From contig NZ_CP137854.1 in NCBI RefSeq assembly GCF_033546935.1, positions 3,286,001-3,350,000 of the forward strand: a stretch of DNA of 64,000 nt, given 5' to 3'. Source of the stretch: Xylophilus sp. GOD-11R (GTDB lineage Bacteria > Pseudomonadota > Gammaproteobacteria > Burkholderiales > Burkholderiaceae_C). The notes under the pieces are model-generated. The model was not told where the DNA came from. It saw only the letters and a list, made by a program, of their open reading frames with translations, and ran no database searches. Below, in pieces: positions 52,922-61,269 of this stretch (the first letter of the stretch is position 1; every line of letters starts with the position of its first letter). The position numbers and the translations under genes were made by a program.

Positions 52922-55054
52922 GTGCGCCAACCTTCTGTGTCGAATCGCAACCTGCTCGCGACTCTGGTCGCCTGCAGTGCCCTCCTCGCCGCCTGCGGTG
53001 ACAGCAACGATCCGGTCGTGTCGACGGGAACGGCACCACCCGCGCCCGGTCCCGCCGCACCGCCCCCGCCGGGCACGCCCGCATCCACGACGCTGACCGG
53101 TGTCGCTGCCACCGGCGCGCCTTTCGGCGGCGCGACCATCGTCGTCACCCCGCAGTCGGGCGACCCGATCACCTGCGCGGCACCATCCGCCGCGGACGGC
53201 ACCTTCCGCTGCGAACTGCCGGCCGGCACCGTCGCGCCCCTGGTGCTGACGGCCACGCTTGGCGACCAGGTGCACTACAGCGTCTCGCCCAGCGCCGCCA
53301 GCGGCACTGTCAACATCAGCCCGCTGACCGACGTGATCGTGTCGCAGCTCTCGCCCACCGGCGACCCCGCCGCGCTCGCCGCGGCAGTGCGCTCCGACGC
53401 CACCGTCGCCAGCGCCACCGCCGTGCAGACCCAGACCACCCGCCTGACCGACGCCTTGCAGTCGGCCTTCGCGGCGCTCGGTCAGGCCACCACCAATCCG
53501 CTCACCACCGTGTTCACGGCCGACGGCACCGGTCTCGACAAGCTGCTGGACACCCTGCTGGTCAACATCCGCCCCACCGGCACCAGCGCCAACGTGTCGA
53601 TTGCCGTGCGCACCACCGACACCGTGCCGCCGGCGGTGACCTTCATCACCGGCACCGCGACCACCGCCACGCCGATTACCCCGCTGCCGGCGATCACGCC
53701 CACCGCGGTGGCCACGTTGCCGACGCCGGCGGTGGTCGCCGACTTCTTCAACCGCTTCACCGCCTGCTACGCGCTGCCCGCGTCGCAGCGGGTCAACGGC
53801 GGCAGCGACACGGGCGCGGTCACCGGCACCGCCGCCGACGTGATCGCACCGGCCTGCCGGACGCTGTTCGTCAACGACGACCCGGCGAGCTACTACAACA
53901 ACGGCCTGAGCGTCGGCCGCAACGCCAACAACGTCGGCGCGTTCGCCGGCCTGTTCCGGGGCGCCGCCACCGGCGTTCGCTTCGACAAGGGCGTTGCCGA
54001 ATTCCAGCGCTCCAACCCCGAGAAGGACGTGGTGGTCAGCTACCGCCAGACCGACAACGCCAGCAACGTCACTTACGACACCCTGGTGGTGCGCAACGTC
54101 GGCGGAAGCCTGAAACTGATCGGCAACGGCTCGCAGTTCGTGGCGCGCATCCGCCCCTACCAGGAGTACCGCGAGCTGATCAATACGCCGGCCTTCTCCT
54201 GGTACAACGTGGGCTACAACGTCGACATCGACAATGTGCTGGTCAACGGCGCGCCGATCTTCAACAAGGTGGTCGTCACCCCGCCGGCGGGGGTGGTCGA
54301 CAACGCCGGCACCACCTTCACCTATGTGCCGTCGGCCGGGACCTCCTACCTGGTCGTTCAGGGCAGCGCCGGCCTCACCGCCATCCGGCTCAACGCCGAG
54401 TTCCAGGACACGGCCAACACCGCCCCGGTGTCGAGCAAGGAAGTCGGCCTCGGCATCGTGAACCCGGTCAAGACCAACGCGGAACTGGCGGCGAACCCCG
54501 AACAGGGCGTGTGGAGCTTCGAGTTCTTCTTCGCCGACGGCCGGCCCAATGTCATCCAGTCCACCCGCACGCTGGCGCGCCCGCTCAGCATCGCCGAGCT
54601 GCGCGTGATGCCGATGATGGACCTCACGCCCGGCCTGCGCGCCGAAGCCATCGAGACCACGGCCGCCGACGGCGCGGTGGTCTTCGGCCCGCCGACGAGC
54701 GCCGAGCCGAATCTGGTGCAGCTCACTTCGCCCGGCGACCAGGACGGCTGGTTCGTGCCGGCGGGCGCGCAACCGCCCACCAGCCTGAACGTGCTGGGCA
54801 ACGCCCCCTTCGGCAGCAACACCGCCAATCCCAACGCCTGGGGCCTGGACTTCAGCGACAACATCGGCCTGGCCGGCAACCAGCGCAAGGTCGACGTGTA
54901 CTGCGCCCGCCAGAGTCTGGCCGACCTGCATTGCGACGCGACCAATCCCAGCTCCTATGCGCAGGGCACGCGGGTCAGGCAACTGTCCTTCTCCTCGCAG
55001 AACCAGAAGCTGGTGCAGACCAGCCGGCGCTTCGCGTTTTACAAGCTGCAGTGA
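52922..55054 (+). CDS. Predicted outer-membrane or periplasmic lipoprotein of unknown function
   Basis: A 710-residue lipoprotein. GTG 52922 follows GGAG at seven bases. The signal peptide (NLLATLVACSALLAACGDS) ends in a lipobox with the acylated Cys at residue 25. A Pro-rich linker follows (about 30-55), then a region like a carboxypeptidase-regulatory beta-sandwich (TGVAATGAPFGGATIVV). An Ala/Thr-rich central part and a long C-terminal half of predicted beta strands close the protein. Repeated short motifs are absent. No catalytic motif was recognised. It is a single-gene unit closed by a strong terminator. Confidence 0.8.
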   Translation: MRQPSVSNRNLLATLVACSALLAACGDSNDPVVSTGTAPPAPGPAAPPPPGTPASTTLTGVAATGAPFGGATIVVTPQSGDPITCAAPSAADGTFRCELPAGTVAPLVLTATLGDQVHYSVSPSAASGTVNISPLTDVIVSQLSPTGDPAALAAAVRSDATVASATAVQTQTTRLTDALQSAFAALGQATTNPLTTVFTADGTGLDKLLDTLLVNIRPTGTSANVSIAVRTTDTVPPAVTFITGTATTATPITPLPAITPTAVATLPTPAVVADFFNRFTACYALPASQRVNGGSDTGAVTGTAADVIAPACRTLFVNDDPASYYNNGLSVGRNANNVGAFAGLFRGAATGVRFDKGVAEFQRSNPEKDVVVSYRQTDNASNVTYDTLVVRNVGGSLKLIGNGSQFVARIRPYQEYRELINTPAFSWYNVGYNVDIDNVLVNGAPIFNKVVVTPPAGVVDNAGTTFTYVPSAGTSYLVVQGSAGLTAIRLNAEFQDTANTAPVSSKEVGLGIVNPVKTNAELAANPEQGVWSFEFFFADGRPNVIQSTRTLARPLSIAELRVMPMMDLTPGLRAEAIETTAADGAVVFGPPTSAEPNLVQLTSPGDQDGWFVPAGAQPPTSLNVLGNAPFGSNTANPNAWGLDFSDNIGLAGNQRKVDVYCARQSLADLHCDATNPSSYAQGTRVRQLSFSSQNQKLVQTSRRFAFYKLQ

Positions 55055-55077
55055 GACGGCACGCATCACCGTGAACC

Positions 55078-55105
55078 AAGGCCCGTCGTCGACGGGCCTT
55101 TTTTT
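55078..55105 (+). terminator. Rho-independent terminator after the lipoprotein gene
   Basis: AAGGCCCGTC (55078-55087) and GACGGGCCTT (55091-55100) form a ten-pair stem with a three-base loop (GTC), and seven T follow (55099-55105). The clearest intrinsic terminator in the window. Confidence 0.92.
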
Positions 55106-55107
55106 GT

Positions 55108-55506
55108 TCAGCCGTCCTGCCGGAACGCCAGTTCCAGGTACCCGGTCGCCACATCCGTCTCCCGCGACAGCCGCCATCCGCCCGCCTCCACCACCAGCAC
55201 CTCGGCCGTGGTCCGCACGACGTTGCCCGCCACGACGTGCCCGCCGCGCACTTCGCCGGACGCCGACGCCACGCTCACGTGCAGATGCGGCCCCTGCGGC
55301 GTGACCGTGCCGGACAGCGACACGATCTCGTGGTCGCCCGCATACCGCGTGGCGTCGTCCGCACCGGCCAGCCGCAGCAGCACGTCGCCCAGGCTGCCGA
55401 TGCCGCAGACCACGAAGGCGCCGTCGGGAAACGCTTCGATCGCCCGCGCCTGCAGGGCGGCACGCAGGTCGTCACCGGGAAGCAGGCGGATCGGCAGGGA
55501 TCGCAT
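55108..55506 (-). CDS. PPC/DUF296-domain protein
   Basis: A 132-residue protein of the PPC (DUF296) fold. The core HLHVSVASASGEVRGGHVV, with the conserved His residues and GGH, is the hallmark. In plants this domain is fused to AT-hooks; in bacteria it stands alone, forms trimers and has no firm role. No AT-hook is present here. It follows the D-2-hydroxyacid dehydrogenase gene by 33 bases on the same strand, and the two may share a transcript. Function unknown; binding of a small metabolite is a reasonable guess. Confidence 0.8.
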   Translation of the reverse strand: MRSLPIRLLPGDDLRAALQARAIEAFPDGAFVVCGIGSLGDVLLRLAGADDATRYAGDHEIVSLSGTVTPQGPHLHVSVASASGEVRGGHVVAGNVVRTTAEVLVVEAGGWRLSRETDVATGYLELAFRQDG

Positions 55507-55539
55507 GGCGAGCGAGGTTAAGGCGGTCCGGGCCGTCGT

Positions 55540-56517
55540 TCAATAACCCAGCGCCCGGTCGACCACCCGCAGCAACGGCTCGCCCGCCAGCAGGCGCCGC
55601 GCGTTGTCGGCCACCTGGTCGGCCACCGCCGGCATCGGCAGCACCGCGGCCATGTGCGGCGTCACCACCACTTTGGGATGCGACCAGAGCGCGCTGGTCG
55701 CAGCCAGGGGCTCTTTCTCGAACACGTCGAGCAGCGCGCCACCAAGCTGGCCGGCGTCGAGCGCGGCCAGCAGGTCGGCTTCGACCAGGTGGCCGCCGCG
55801 CCCGCAATGGATCAGCTTGGCGCCCGGGCTCATGCGGTCGAACAACGGCCGCGACAGGATGCCCTGGGTGGCGGGCGTGAGCGGCAGCATGCAGACCAGG
55901 ATGTCGAGCCCGTCGAGAAAGTCGCCGAGCCCGGCTTCTCCCTGGAAAACCTCCACGCCGTCGATCGAGCGAGCGCTCCGCGCCCAGCCACGCACCCGGT
56001 AACGGCTGCGCGCCAGCTCGCCGGCGATGGCGCCGCCGATTTCGCCCAGGCCCATCATTCCGACCGTGACATCAGCCGCATCGCGGTTGGGCGGCCGCTT
56101 CCACTCGGCCTGCGGCTGCTGGCGCAGCACCGCGTCGAAACCTCGATGAAAGAAGAGCGTGCCCCAGCAGACGTATTCGGTCATGCGGTGCACCAGCTGG
56201 TCGTCGACCACCCGGCACACCGGCAACGCCGGCAGGTGCGGATCGCGCAGCAAGTTGTCGACACCCGCGCCAATGGAATGCAGCGCTCGTACCGCCGGCA
56301 ATTGCGCCCAGGCGTCGGCCGGCTGGTCCCAGCAGACCGCCAGCGAAGCTTGTGCGGCCGCAGGATCTTCCAGCCGCACGACCGACCAGTCGGGCAGACG
56401 CTGGCTCAGCAGTTCCTGCAGCGCAAGCTTGTAGAGATAAGGGCCGGCAAGGGCAATCACCTTGGCAGGCGGCAGGCCGGAGTCAGCAGAAAACATCGGT
56501 TCGACAGGTTCGTTCAT
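55540..56517 (-). CDS. D-2-hydroxyacid dehydrogenase, GhrA-like
   Basis: A 325-residue NAD(P)-dependent enzyme. The Rossmann motif is GLGEIGGAI (about residue 140), the catalytic Arg lies in HCGRGGHL, Glu in DVFEKEPL and the acid-base His in TPHMAA. The arrangement matches glyoxylate/hydroxypyruvate reductase A (GhrA). It reduces 2-keto acids such as glyoxylate to 2-hydroxy acids. ATG 56517 is used; ATG 56496 is an alternative, and neither has a strong ribosome site. It is divergent from the Bug gene at 56692 and the two share a region with GGATCC operators. Confidence 0.86.
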   Translation of the reverse strand: MNEPVEPMFSADSGLPPAKVIALAGPYLYKLALQELLSQRLPDWSVVRLEDPAAAQASLAVCWDQPADAWAQLPAVRALHSIGAGVDNLLRDPHLPALPVCRVVDDQLVHRMTEYVCWGTLFFHRGFDAVLRQQPQAEWKRPPNRDAADVTVGMMGLGEIGGAIAGELARSRYRVRGWARSARSIDGVEVFQGEAGLGDFLDGLDILVCMLPLTPATQGILSRPLFDRMSPGAKLIHCGRGGHLVEADLLAALDAGQLGGALLDVFEKEPLAATSALWSHPKVVVTPHMAAVLPMPAVADQVADNARRLLAGEPLLRVVDRALGY

Positions 56518-56598
56518 TGGTTTCGTCACGCTTCCCACGCACGGAACTGGGGCTTTATCCCATGGCCGCGCACGGTTGCCGGCGACTATAAATGCATA

Positions 56599-56668
56599 AA
56601 TGGATCCAAAATGAGGCGTTTTCAGCCGGACGCTTTGGCACGCTAGTTGCTGGATGAATGGATCCAAA
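56599..56668. promoter_or_regulatory. Direct repeat of a palindromic operator upstream of a Bug gene
   Basis: AATGGATCCAAA occurs exactly at 56599-56610 and 56657-56668, 58 bases apart, about 5.5 helix turns. Each copy contains the self-complementary TGGATCCA. A third TGGATCCA lies at 58539 beside the GntR gene. The spacing favours binding of a regulator at two sites with a DNA loop between them. Confidence 0.65.
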
Positions 56669-56691
56669 CTGTCACCCCTGAGGATTTGAAG

Positions 56692-57681
56692 ATGCGTCGT
56701 ACCTTCCTGAAGCAGATGGCCACCCTGGGCGCCGGCCTGAGTCCCCTGGCGTCGATCGAATGGGCCCATGCACAGGGCAGCTCGGCCTATCCGACCAAGC
56801 CGATCCGCCTGATCGTGCCCTTCCCGCCCGGTGGCGGCACCGACGCCATCGCCCGTGCGGTCGGCGAGAAAATGGGCGCCGAACTCGGCCAGAGCTTCGT
56901 CATCGACAACAAGCCCGGTGCCGGCGGCATGATCGGCGCCGATGCCGGTGCGCGCGCCCCGGCCGACGGCTACAACCTGCTGATCGGCACCAACAGCACG
57001 CTGGTCACCAACAAATACCTCTACGCCAAGATGCCCTACGACCCGGCCGGCTTCGAGCTGATCGGCCTGATCGGCATCACGCCCCTGCTGGTGCTGGCCA
57101 ATCCGTCCGTGCCGGCCAAGACCGTGCCGGAGCTGGTGGCCTACGCCAAGGCCAATCCGGGCAAGCTGACCTATGCCTCCTTCGGCAACGGCACCACCTC
57201 GCACCTGGCGGGCGAGCTCTTCAAGCAGATGGCCGGCGTCGACATGCTGCACGTGCCTTTCAAGGGCGCGCAGGAAGCCCTGCCGGCGATCATCGGCGGC
57301 CAGGTCTCGCTGTATTTCGACACCATCGTCAGCGGCTTGCCGCACGTGAAGAGCGGCAAGCTCAACGCCCTGGCCGTCACCTCGGCGCACCGCTCGGCCA
57401 TCCTGCCGGCCGTGCCCACCGTGGCCGAGCAAGGCTATCCCGGCTACGAGATCTATCCCTGGTACGGCATGGTCGCGCCGAAGGGCACGCCCAAGGAGGC
57501 GCTCGACAAGCTGCGCACCGTGCTCGGCCGCACGGTGCGCGATCCGCAGCTGGTGGAAAAGCTCGTGGCGACCGGCGCCGAGGTCACACCGATGTCGGCG
57601 GCCGAGTTCGCCGAGATGGTGCGGCTCGACCATGCCAAGACCGAGAAGCTGGTCAAGACGGCGGCGATCAGCCTGCAGTGA
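56692..57681 (+). CDS. Bug-family periplasmic solute receptor
   Basis: A 329-residue TctC-type receptor. ATG 56692 follows TGAGGA at seven bases; a TTG at 56647 would start before the operator and is not credible. The signal reads RRTFLKQMATLGAGLSPL with cleavage near AHAQGS and a possible Tat motif (RRTFLK). Landmarks are IRLIVPFPPGGGTDAIAR, IDNKPGAGGMIG and PADGYNLLIGTNS (Asn for Thr). It is under two copies of the TGGATCCA-type operator and converges with a GntR gene, which probably regulates it. Ligand unknown. Confidence 0.92.
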   Translation: MRRTFLKQMATLGAGLSPLASIEWAHAQGSSAYPTKPIRLIVPFPPGGGTDAIARAVGEKMGAELGQSFVIDNKPGAGGMIGADAGARAPADGYNLLIGTNSTLVTNKYLYAKMPYDPAGFELIGLIGITPLLVLANPSVPAKTVPELVAYAKANPGKLTYASFGNGTTSHLAGELFKQMAGVDMLHVPFKGAQEALPAIIGGQVSLYFDTIVSGLPHVKSGKLNALAVTSAHRSAILPAVPTVAEQGYPGYEIYPWYGMVAPKGTPKEALDKLRTVLGRTVRDPQLVEKLVATGAEVTPMSAAEFAEMVRLDHAKTEKLVKTAAISLQ

Positions 57682-57689
57682 GCCGGCGG

Positions 57690-57707
57690 CCGGCCTGCGA
57701 AGGCCGG
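57690..57707. terminator. Hairpin between convergent Bug and GntR genes
   Basis: CCGGCCT (57690-57696) and AGGCCGG (57701-57707) form a perfect seven-pair stem with a four-base loop, placed just after the Bug stop. No T-run. It may serve both convergent genes as a weak terminator. Confidence 0.45.
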
Positions 57708-57719
57708 TGCCGGCGGCCC

Positions 57720-58403
57720 TCAGCCGCCGGCCGCCTGGCGGTTCATCGCCTCGACGATGGTCGCGGTGGTGCCGGCGACATGGCGACGCATGATGGCTTC
57801 GGCCGTCCTGGCGTCGTTGGCGCGCAGCGCGGCGACGATGTCGGCGTGCGAGGTACGCGCACGCGCCGGCTGCTGGGCGTTTTCCAGCCACACTCGCATC
57901 AGCGGCTCCACCACCGAATGCAGCGACGAGATCTGCGTGGCCAGCCGCGGCGAATCACCGATGCGGCAGAGCGACTCGTGGAACTGCCGGTGCAGCGTCA
58001 CCCATTCGCCCATGTTGCCCTCGCTCTCGGTCATGCGCTCCAGCAGCCGTTCGAGGCCGCGCACGTCGGCCTCGGTGGCCACGCGGGCGGCACGGGCCGC
58101 CGCCAATCCTTCCAGGGCGGCACGCATCTCGAAGACCTCGTCGACCTCCTTCGCACTCAGCCCGCGCACCACCGCGCCCCGGTTGGGCCGCACGGTGATC
58201 AGCCCTTCGGCCGCCAGCCGCCGCAAGGCTTCGCGCACCGGCATGCGGCTCATGCCGATGGATTGGGCGATGTCCTCGGTCAGCAGCCGTTCACCCGGCC
58301 GCAGGCTGCCCATGCGGATGCCGTGCAACAAGTGCTGGTAGGCCTCTTCCTCGGCGGAGACGGCCGGCGTGGCCATGTGCGGGAAAGCGAGGCTGGAGTT
58401 CAT
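57720..58403 (-). CDS. GntR-family transcriptional regulator, FCD type
   Basis: A 227-residue regulator. The winged HTH (residues about 20-85) contains LLTEDIAQSIGMSRMPVREALRRLAAEGLI split at Gly, and the C-terminal FCD domain has MRAALEGLAAARAAR and the His of LHRQFHESLC. It is convergent with the Bug gene at 56692 and divergent from the gamma-glutamyltransferase-like gene. A TGGATCCA palindrome lies 136 bases upstream of its start, and two more lie before the Bug gene. These three sites make it the likely regulator of the block from 55540 to about 60986. Effector unknown. Confidence 0.9.
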   Translation of the reverse strand: MNSSLAFPHMATPAVSAEEEAYQHLLHGIRMGSLRPGERLLTEDIAQSIGMSRMPVREALRRLAAEGLITVRPNRGAVVRGLSAKEVDEVFEMRAALEGLAAARAARVATEADVRGLERLLERMTESEGNMGEWVTLHRQFHESLCRIGDSPRLATQISSLHSVVEPLMRVWLENAQQPARARTSHADIVAALRANDARTAEAIMRRHVAGTTATIVEAMNRQAAGG

Positions 58404-58538
58404 GCGGAGTCGCGGGTGCTGATGGTGGGTAAGGCTCGTGGCCGGCGGGCCGGACCGGCCACGCGGTGTAGTCGGCCGGCCAGTCGCCGTGCAGACGACC
58501 GGCGCGAATGTTGCGGGCCGCCTGCATACTTGTCAACT

Positions 58539-58546
58539 TGGATCCA
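58539..58546. promoter_or_regulatory. TGGATCCA palindrome between the GntR and gamma-glutamyltransferase genes
   Basis: TGGATCCA is its own reverse complement and repeats the core of the two operators at 56601 and 56659. It lies in the divergent intergenic region, 75 bases before the gamma-glutamyltransferase-like start. The same octamer also occurs by chance inside coding sequence (37631, 44749), so only the intergenic copies carry weight. Confidence 0.5.
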
Positions 58547-58620
58547 CGTATTCAATAATTCAAAACGGGCGGTATCGTCGTGAGCCGCCCGATCTCTGGC
58601 ACCACGCCGTCTGGTCCTCC

Positions 58621-60201
58621 ATGAATTCCTTCAACGAAGCATTTCCCTACAGCCACCCCCGCATGCCGGTGATGGCCCGCAACACCGTGTCTGCCAGCCA
58701 GCCCCTGGCCGCGCAGGCCGGCCTGCGCATGCTGCTGGCCGGCGGCAACGCGGTGGACGCCGCCCTGGCCTCCGCCATCACCCTGACCGTGGTCGAGCCG
58801 ACCATGAACGGCATCGGCGGCGATCTGTTCGCGCTGGTCTGGCACGAGGGCGAACTGCTCGGTCTCAACTCCACCGGCCATGCGCCGGCCGCCTGGACAG
58901 CCGAGCATTTCGCCGGCCGCAGCGACATGCCCAAGGTTGGCTGGGACACCGTCACCGTGCCCGGCCAGGTCGCCGGCTGGCGTGCCCTGTCCGAGCGACT
59001 CGGCCGCCTGCCGTTCGCCCGGCTCTTCGAGCCGGCCATCGACTACGCCGAGCGCGGCTTCCAGGTCACGCCGCAGATTTCGCGCCAGTGGGCCCAGCAG
59101 TTGCCGGTGCTCAAAGATCAGCCCGGTTACGCCGCCGCCTTCGCGCCCGAGGGCCGCGCACCGCGCATGGGCGAGACCTGGCGCTTCGCCGACCAGGCCC
59201 GTTCGCTGCGCCTGATCGCCGAAAGCAAAGGCGACGCCTTCTACACCGGCGCGCTCGCCCAAGCCATCGTCGCCCATGCCCGCCAGACCGGCGGCGCGCT
59301 CACCCTGGACGACCTCGCGGCCCACCGCCCCGAGTGGGTCGAACCCATCAGCCGTCGCTACCGCGACCACGTGCTGCACGAAATTCCGCCCAGCGGCCAG
59401 GGCATCGCCGCGCTCATCGCCCTGGGCCTGCTGGAACACCACGACATCGGCGCGCTCGACAGCGCCCAGGCCTACCACCTGCAGATCGAGGCGATGAAGC
59501 TGGCCTTCGCCGACCTGAACGCCCACGTCGGCGACCCGCGCCACATGGCCTCGCCCGCCGAAGCCCTGCTGGACGACGCCTATCTGGCCGAGCGCTCGCG
59601 GCTCATCGTGCCCGGCCGCGCCAGCGCCCCGGTGGCCGGCACGCCGCGCACCGGCGGCACGGTCTACCTGGCGGCGGCCGACGCGTCGGGAACGATGGTG
59701 TCCTTCATCCAGTCCAACTACCGCGGCTTCGGCTCCGGCGTGGTGGTGCCGGGCACCGGCATCTCGCTGCACAACCGGGGCGAAGGCTTCAACCTGAAGC
59801 CTGGCCACGCCAACTGCGTGGCGCCGGGCAAGAAGCCGCTGCACAGCATCATTCCGGGCTTCATCACCCGCGACGCCCAGCCGGTCATGGCCTTCGGCGT
59901 GATGGGCGGCTCGATGCAGGCCCAGGGCCATGTGCAGATGACCTCGCGCCTGGCCGACTTCGGCCAGAACCCGCAGGCCATGTGCGATGCACCGCGCTGG
60001 CGGGTGGAGGGCACGCAGGTGTCGCTGGAAAGCCATGCCGACCCTGCACTCGCCGAGGCGCTGCGCGCCATGGGCCACGCCGTGGAGGTCGCCGGCCGCG
60101 ACAGCCTGGACTTCGGTTCGGCGCAGCTCATCCAGACCACGCCCCAAGGCTATGTCGCGGCCTCCGACCCGCGCCGGGACGGCCAGGCCGTCGGCTTCTG
60201 A
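58621..60201 (+). CDS. Gamma-glutamyltransferase-family Ntn hydrolase
   Basis: A 526-residue protein of the gamma-glutamyltranspeptidase family. The large-subunit landmarks are ASAITLTVVEPTMNGIGGDLFALVW. The self-cleavage and catalytic Thr is probably T347 in RTGGTVYLAAAD, the start of the small subunit, and MGGSMQAQGHVQM is the usual C-terminal loop. No signal peptide is apparent, unlike periplasmic Ggt, so it may act in the cytoplasm on an amide or ester other than glutathione. It precedes the class II aldolase gene by 17 bases and lies beside a GntR gene. ATG 58621 has no strong ribosome site. Substrate unknown. Confidence 0.88.
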   Translation: MNSFNEAFPYSHPRMPVMARNTVSASQPLAAQAGLRMLLAGGNAVDAALASAITLTVVEPTMNGIGGDLFALVWHEGELLGLNSTGHAPAAWTAEHFAGRSDMPKVGWDTVTVPGQVAGWRALSERLGRLPFARLFEPAIDYAERGFQVTPQISRQWAQQLPVLKDQPGYAAAFAPEGRAPRMGETWRFADQARSLRLIAESKGDAFYTGALAQAIVAHARQTGGALTLDDLAAHRPEWVEPISRRYRDHVLHEIPPSGQGIAALIALGLLEHHDIGALDSAQAYHLQIEAMKLAFADLNAHVGDPRHMASPAEALLDDAYLAERSRLIVPGRASAPVAGTPRTGGTVYLAAADASGTMVSFIQSNYRGFGSGVVVPGTGISLHNRGEGFNLKPGHANCVAPGKKPLHSIIPGFITRDAQPVMAFGVMGGSMQAQGHVQMTSRLADFGQNPQAMCDAPRWRVEGTQVSLESHADPALAEALRAMGHAVEVAGRDSLDFGSAQLIQTTPQGYVAASDPRRDGQAVGF

Positions 60202-60218
60202 ACGACACCGGACACCGC

Positions 60219-60986
60219 ATGACCAATCCCTACGTTTTTCCCGACGTGAAAGCCCGCGCCAGCGCCGAAGAATGGCGCCAGCGCGTCGACCTCGCCGCCT
60301 GCTACCGGCTCATGGCGCATTTCCGCTGGACCGACCTGATCCACACCCACGTCTCGGCCAAGGTGCCGGGCCGCGACGACGAGTTCTTCATCAATCCTTA
60401 CGGCCTGATGTTCGACGAGATCACCGCCTCCAGCCTGGTGCGCATCGATGGCGACGGCCGCGTGCTCGAAGACCCGACCGGCATCGGCGTGAACCCGGCG
60501 GGCTTCGTCATCCACAGCTGCATCCACCGCGCCAACCATGCGCTGGCCTGCGTCATGCACACCCACACCGCCGCCGGCATCGGCGTGTCGGCCCAGAAAC
60601 GCGGACTGCTCAAGCTCTCGCAGCACTCCATGCGCTTCTTCGGCGCCCTGGCCTATCACGACTACGAAGGCGTGGCGCTGGAACTCGACGAACAGCCACG
60701 CCTGGTGCGCGACCTGGGACCGCACCGCGCCATGATCCTGCGCAACCACGGCCTGCTGACCGCCGGCGAAACCGTGCGCGAAGCCTTCGACCTGATGCAC
60801 TACCTCGAGCGCGCCTGCCAGGCCCAGGTGGCCGCACAGGCCGGCGGCGCCGAGCTGATCGAGTGCGACGACAGCCTGGCGGCCAAGGTGGCCGAGCAGT
60901 TCCGCGGACCGGACCCTGGCGCCGAACACGACTGGCCAGCCCTGTTGCGCATGCTCGACCGCATCGATCCGTCGTTCCGCCACTGA
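60219..60986 (+). CDS. Class II aldolase/adducin family protein
   Basis: A 255-residue enzyme with the aldolase II fold. The zinc His ligands are in [11 protein letters not shown] and RNHGLLTAG, preceded by the [12 protein letters not shown] strand. Members cleave or epimerise sugar phosphates (L-fuculose-1-phosphate, L-ribulose-5-phosphate) or decarboxylate related acids. This subgroup, with the [13 protein letters not shown] pattern, is often annotated only as class II aldolase/adducin family. It follows the gamma-glutamyltransferase-like gene by 17 bases and so shares its transcript. Substrate unknown. Confidence 0.88.
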   Translation: MTNPYVFPDVKARASAEEWRQRVDLAACYRLMAHFRWTDLIHTHVSAKVPGRDDEFFINPYGLMFDEITASSLVRIDGDGRVLEDPTGIGVNPAGFVIHSCIHRANHALACVMHTHTAAGIGVSAQKRGLLKLSQHSMRFFGALAYHDYEGVALELDEQPRLVRDLGPHRAMILRNHGLLTAGETVREAFDLMHYLERACQAQVAAQAGGAELIECDDSLAAKVAEQFRGPDPGAEHDWPALLRMLDRIDPSFRH

Positions 60987-61269
60987 ACGAGCGCCCCCGC
61001 GACCGGGCGCCGGATCTCCGCAACATGTAAGCCAAGGTTGCGGGTGCGGGAATCTGCAAGGGTTTATCATTATTGCGCGCAAAAAATGCCTGTGCGCGCG
61101 GGCTCTTACGGTCGCCCCGTTCTCAGGACCTCCTGTTCGAGTCGGTCGCCCGTTCCCCCGGCACAGCGATAACGACCAGCGCAAACCTCCACGAACCACG
61201 AGCGGACGGCCCATGAGCACGGGCCGGTCGTGCCGGCGCATCCCGCCTGAATTTCGAGTCGATGTCTGT

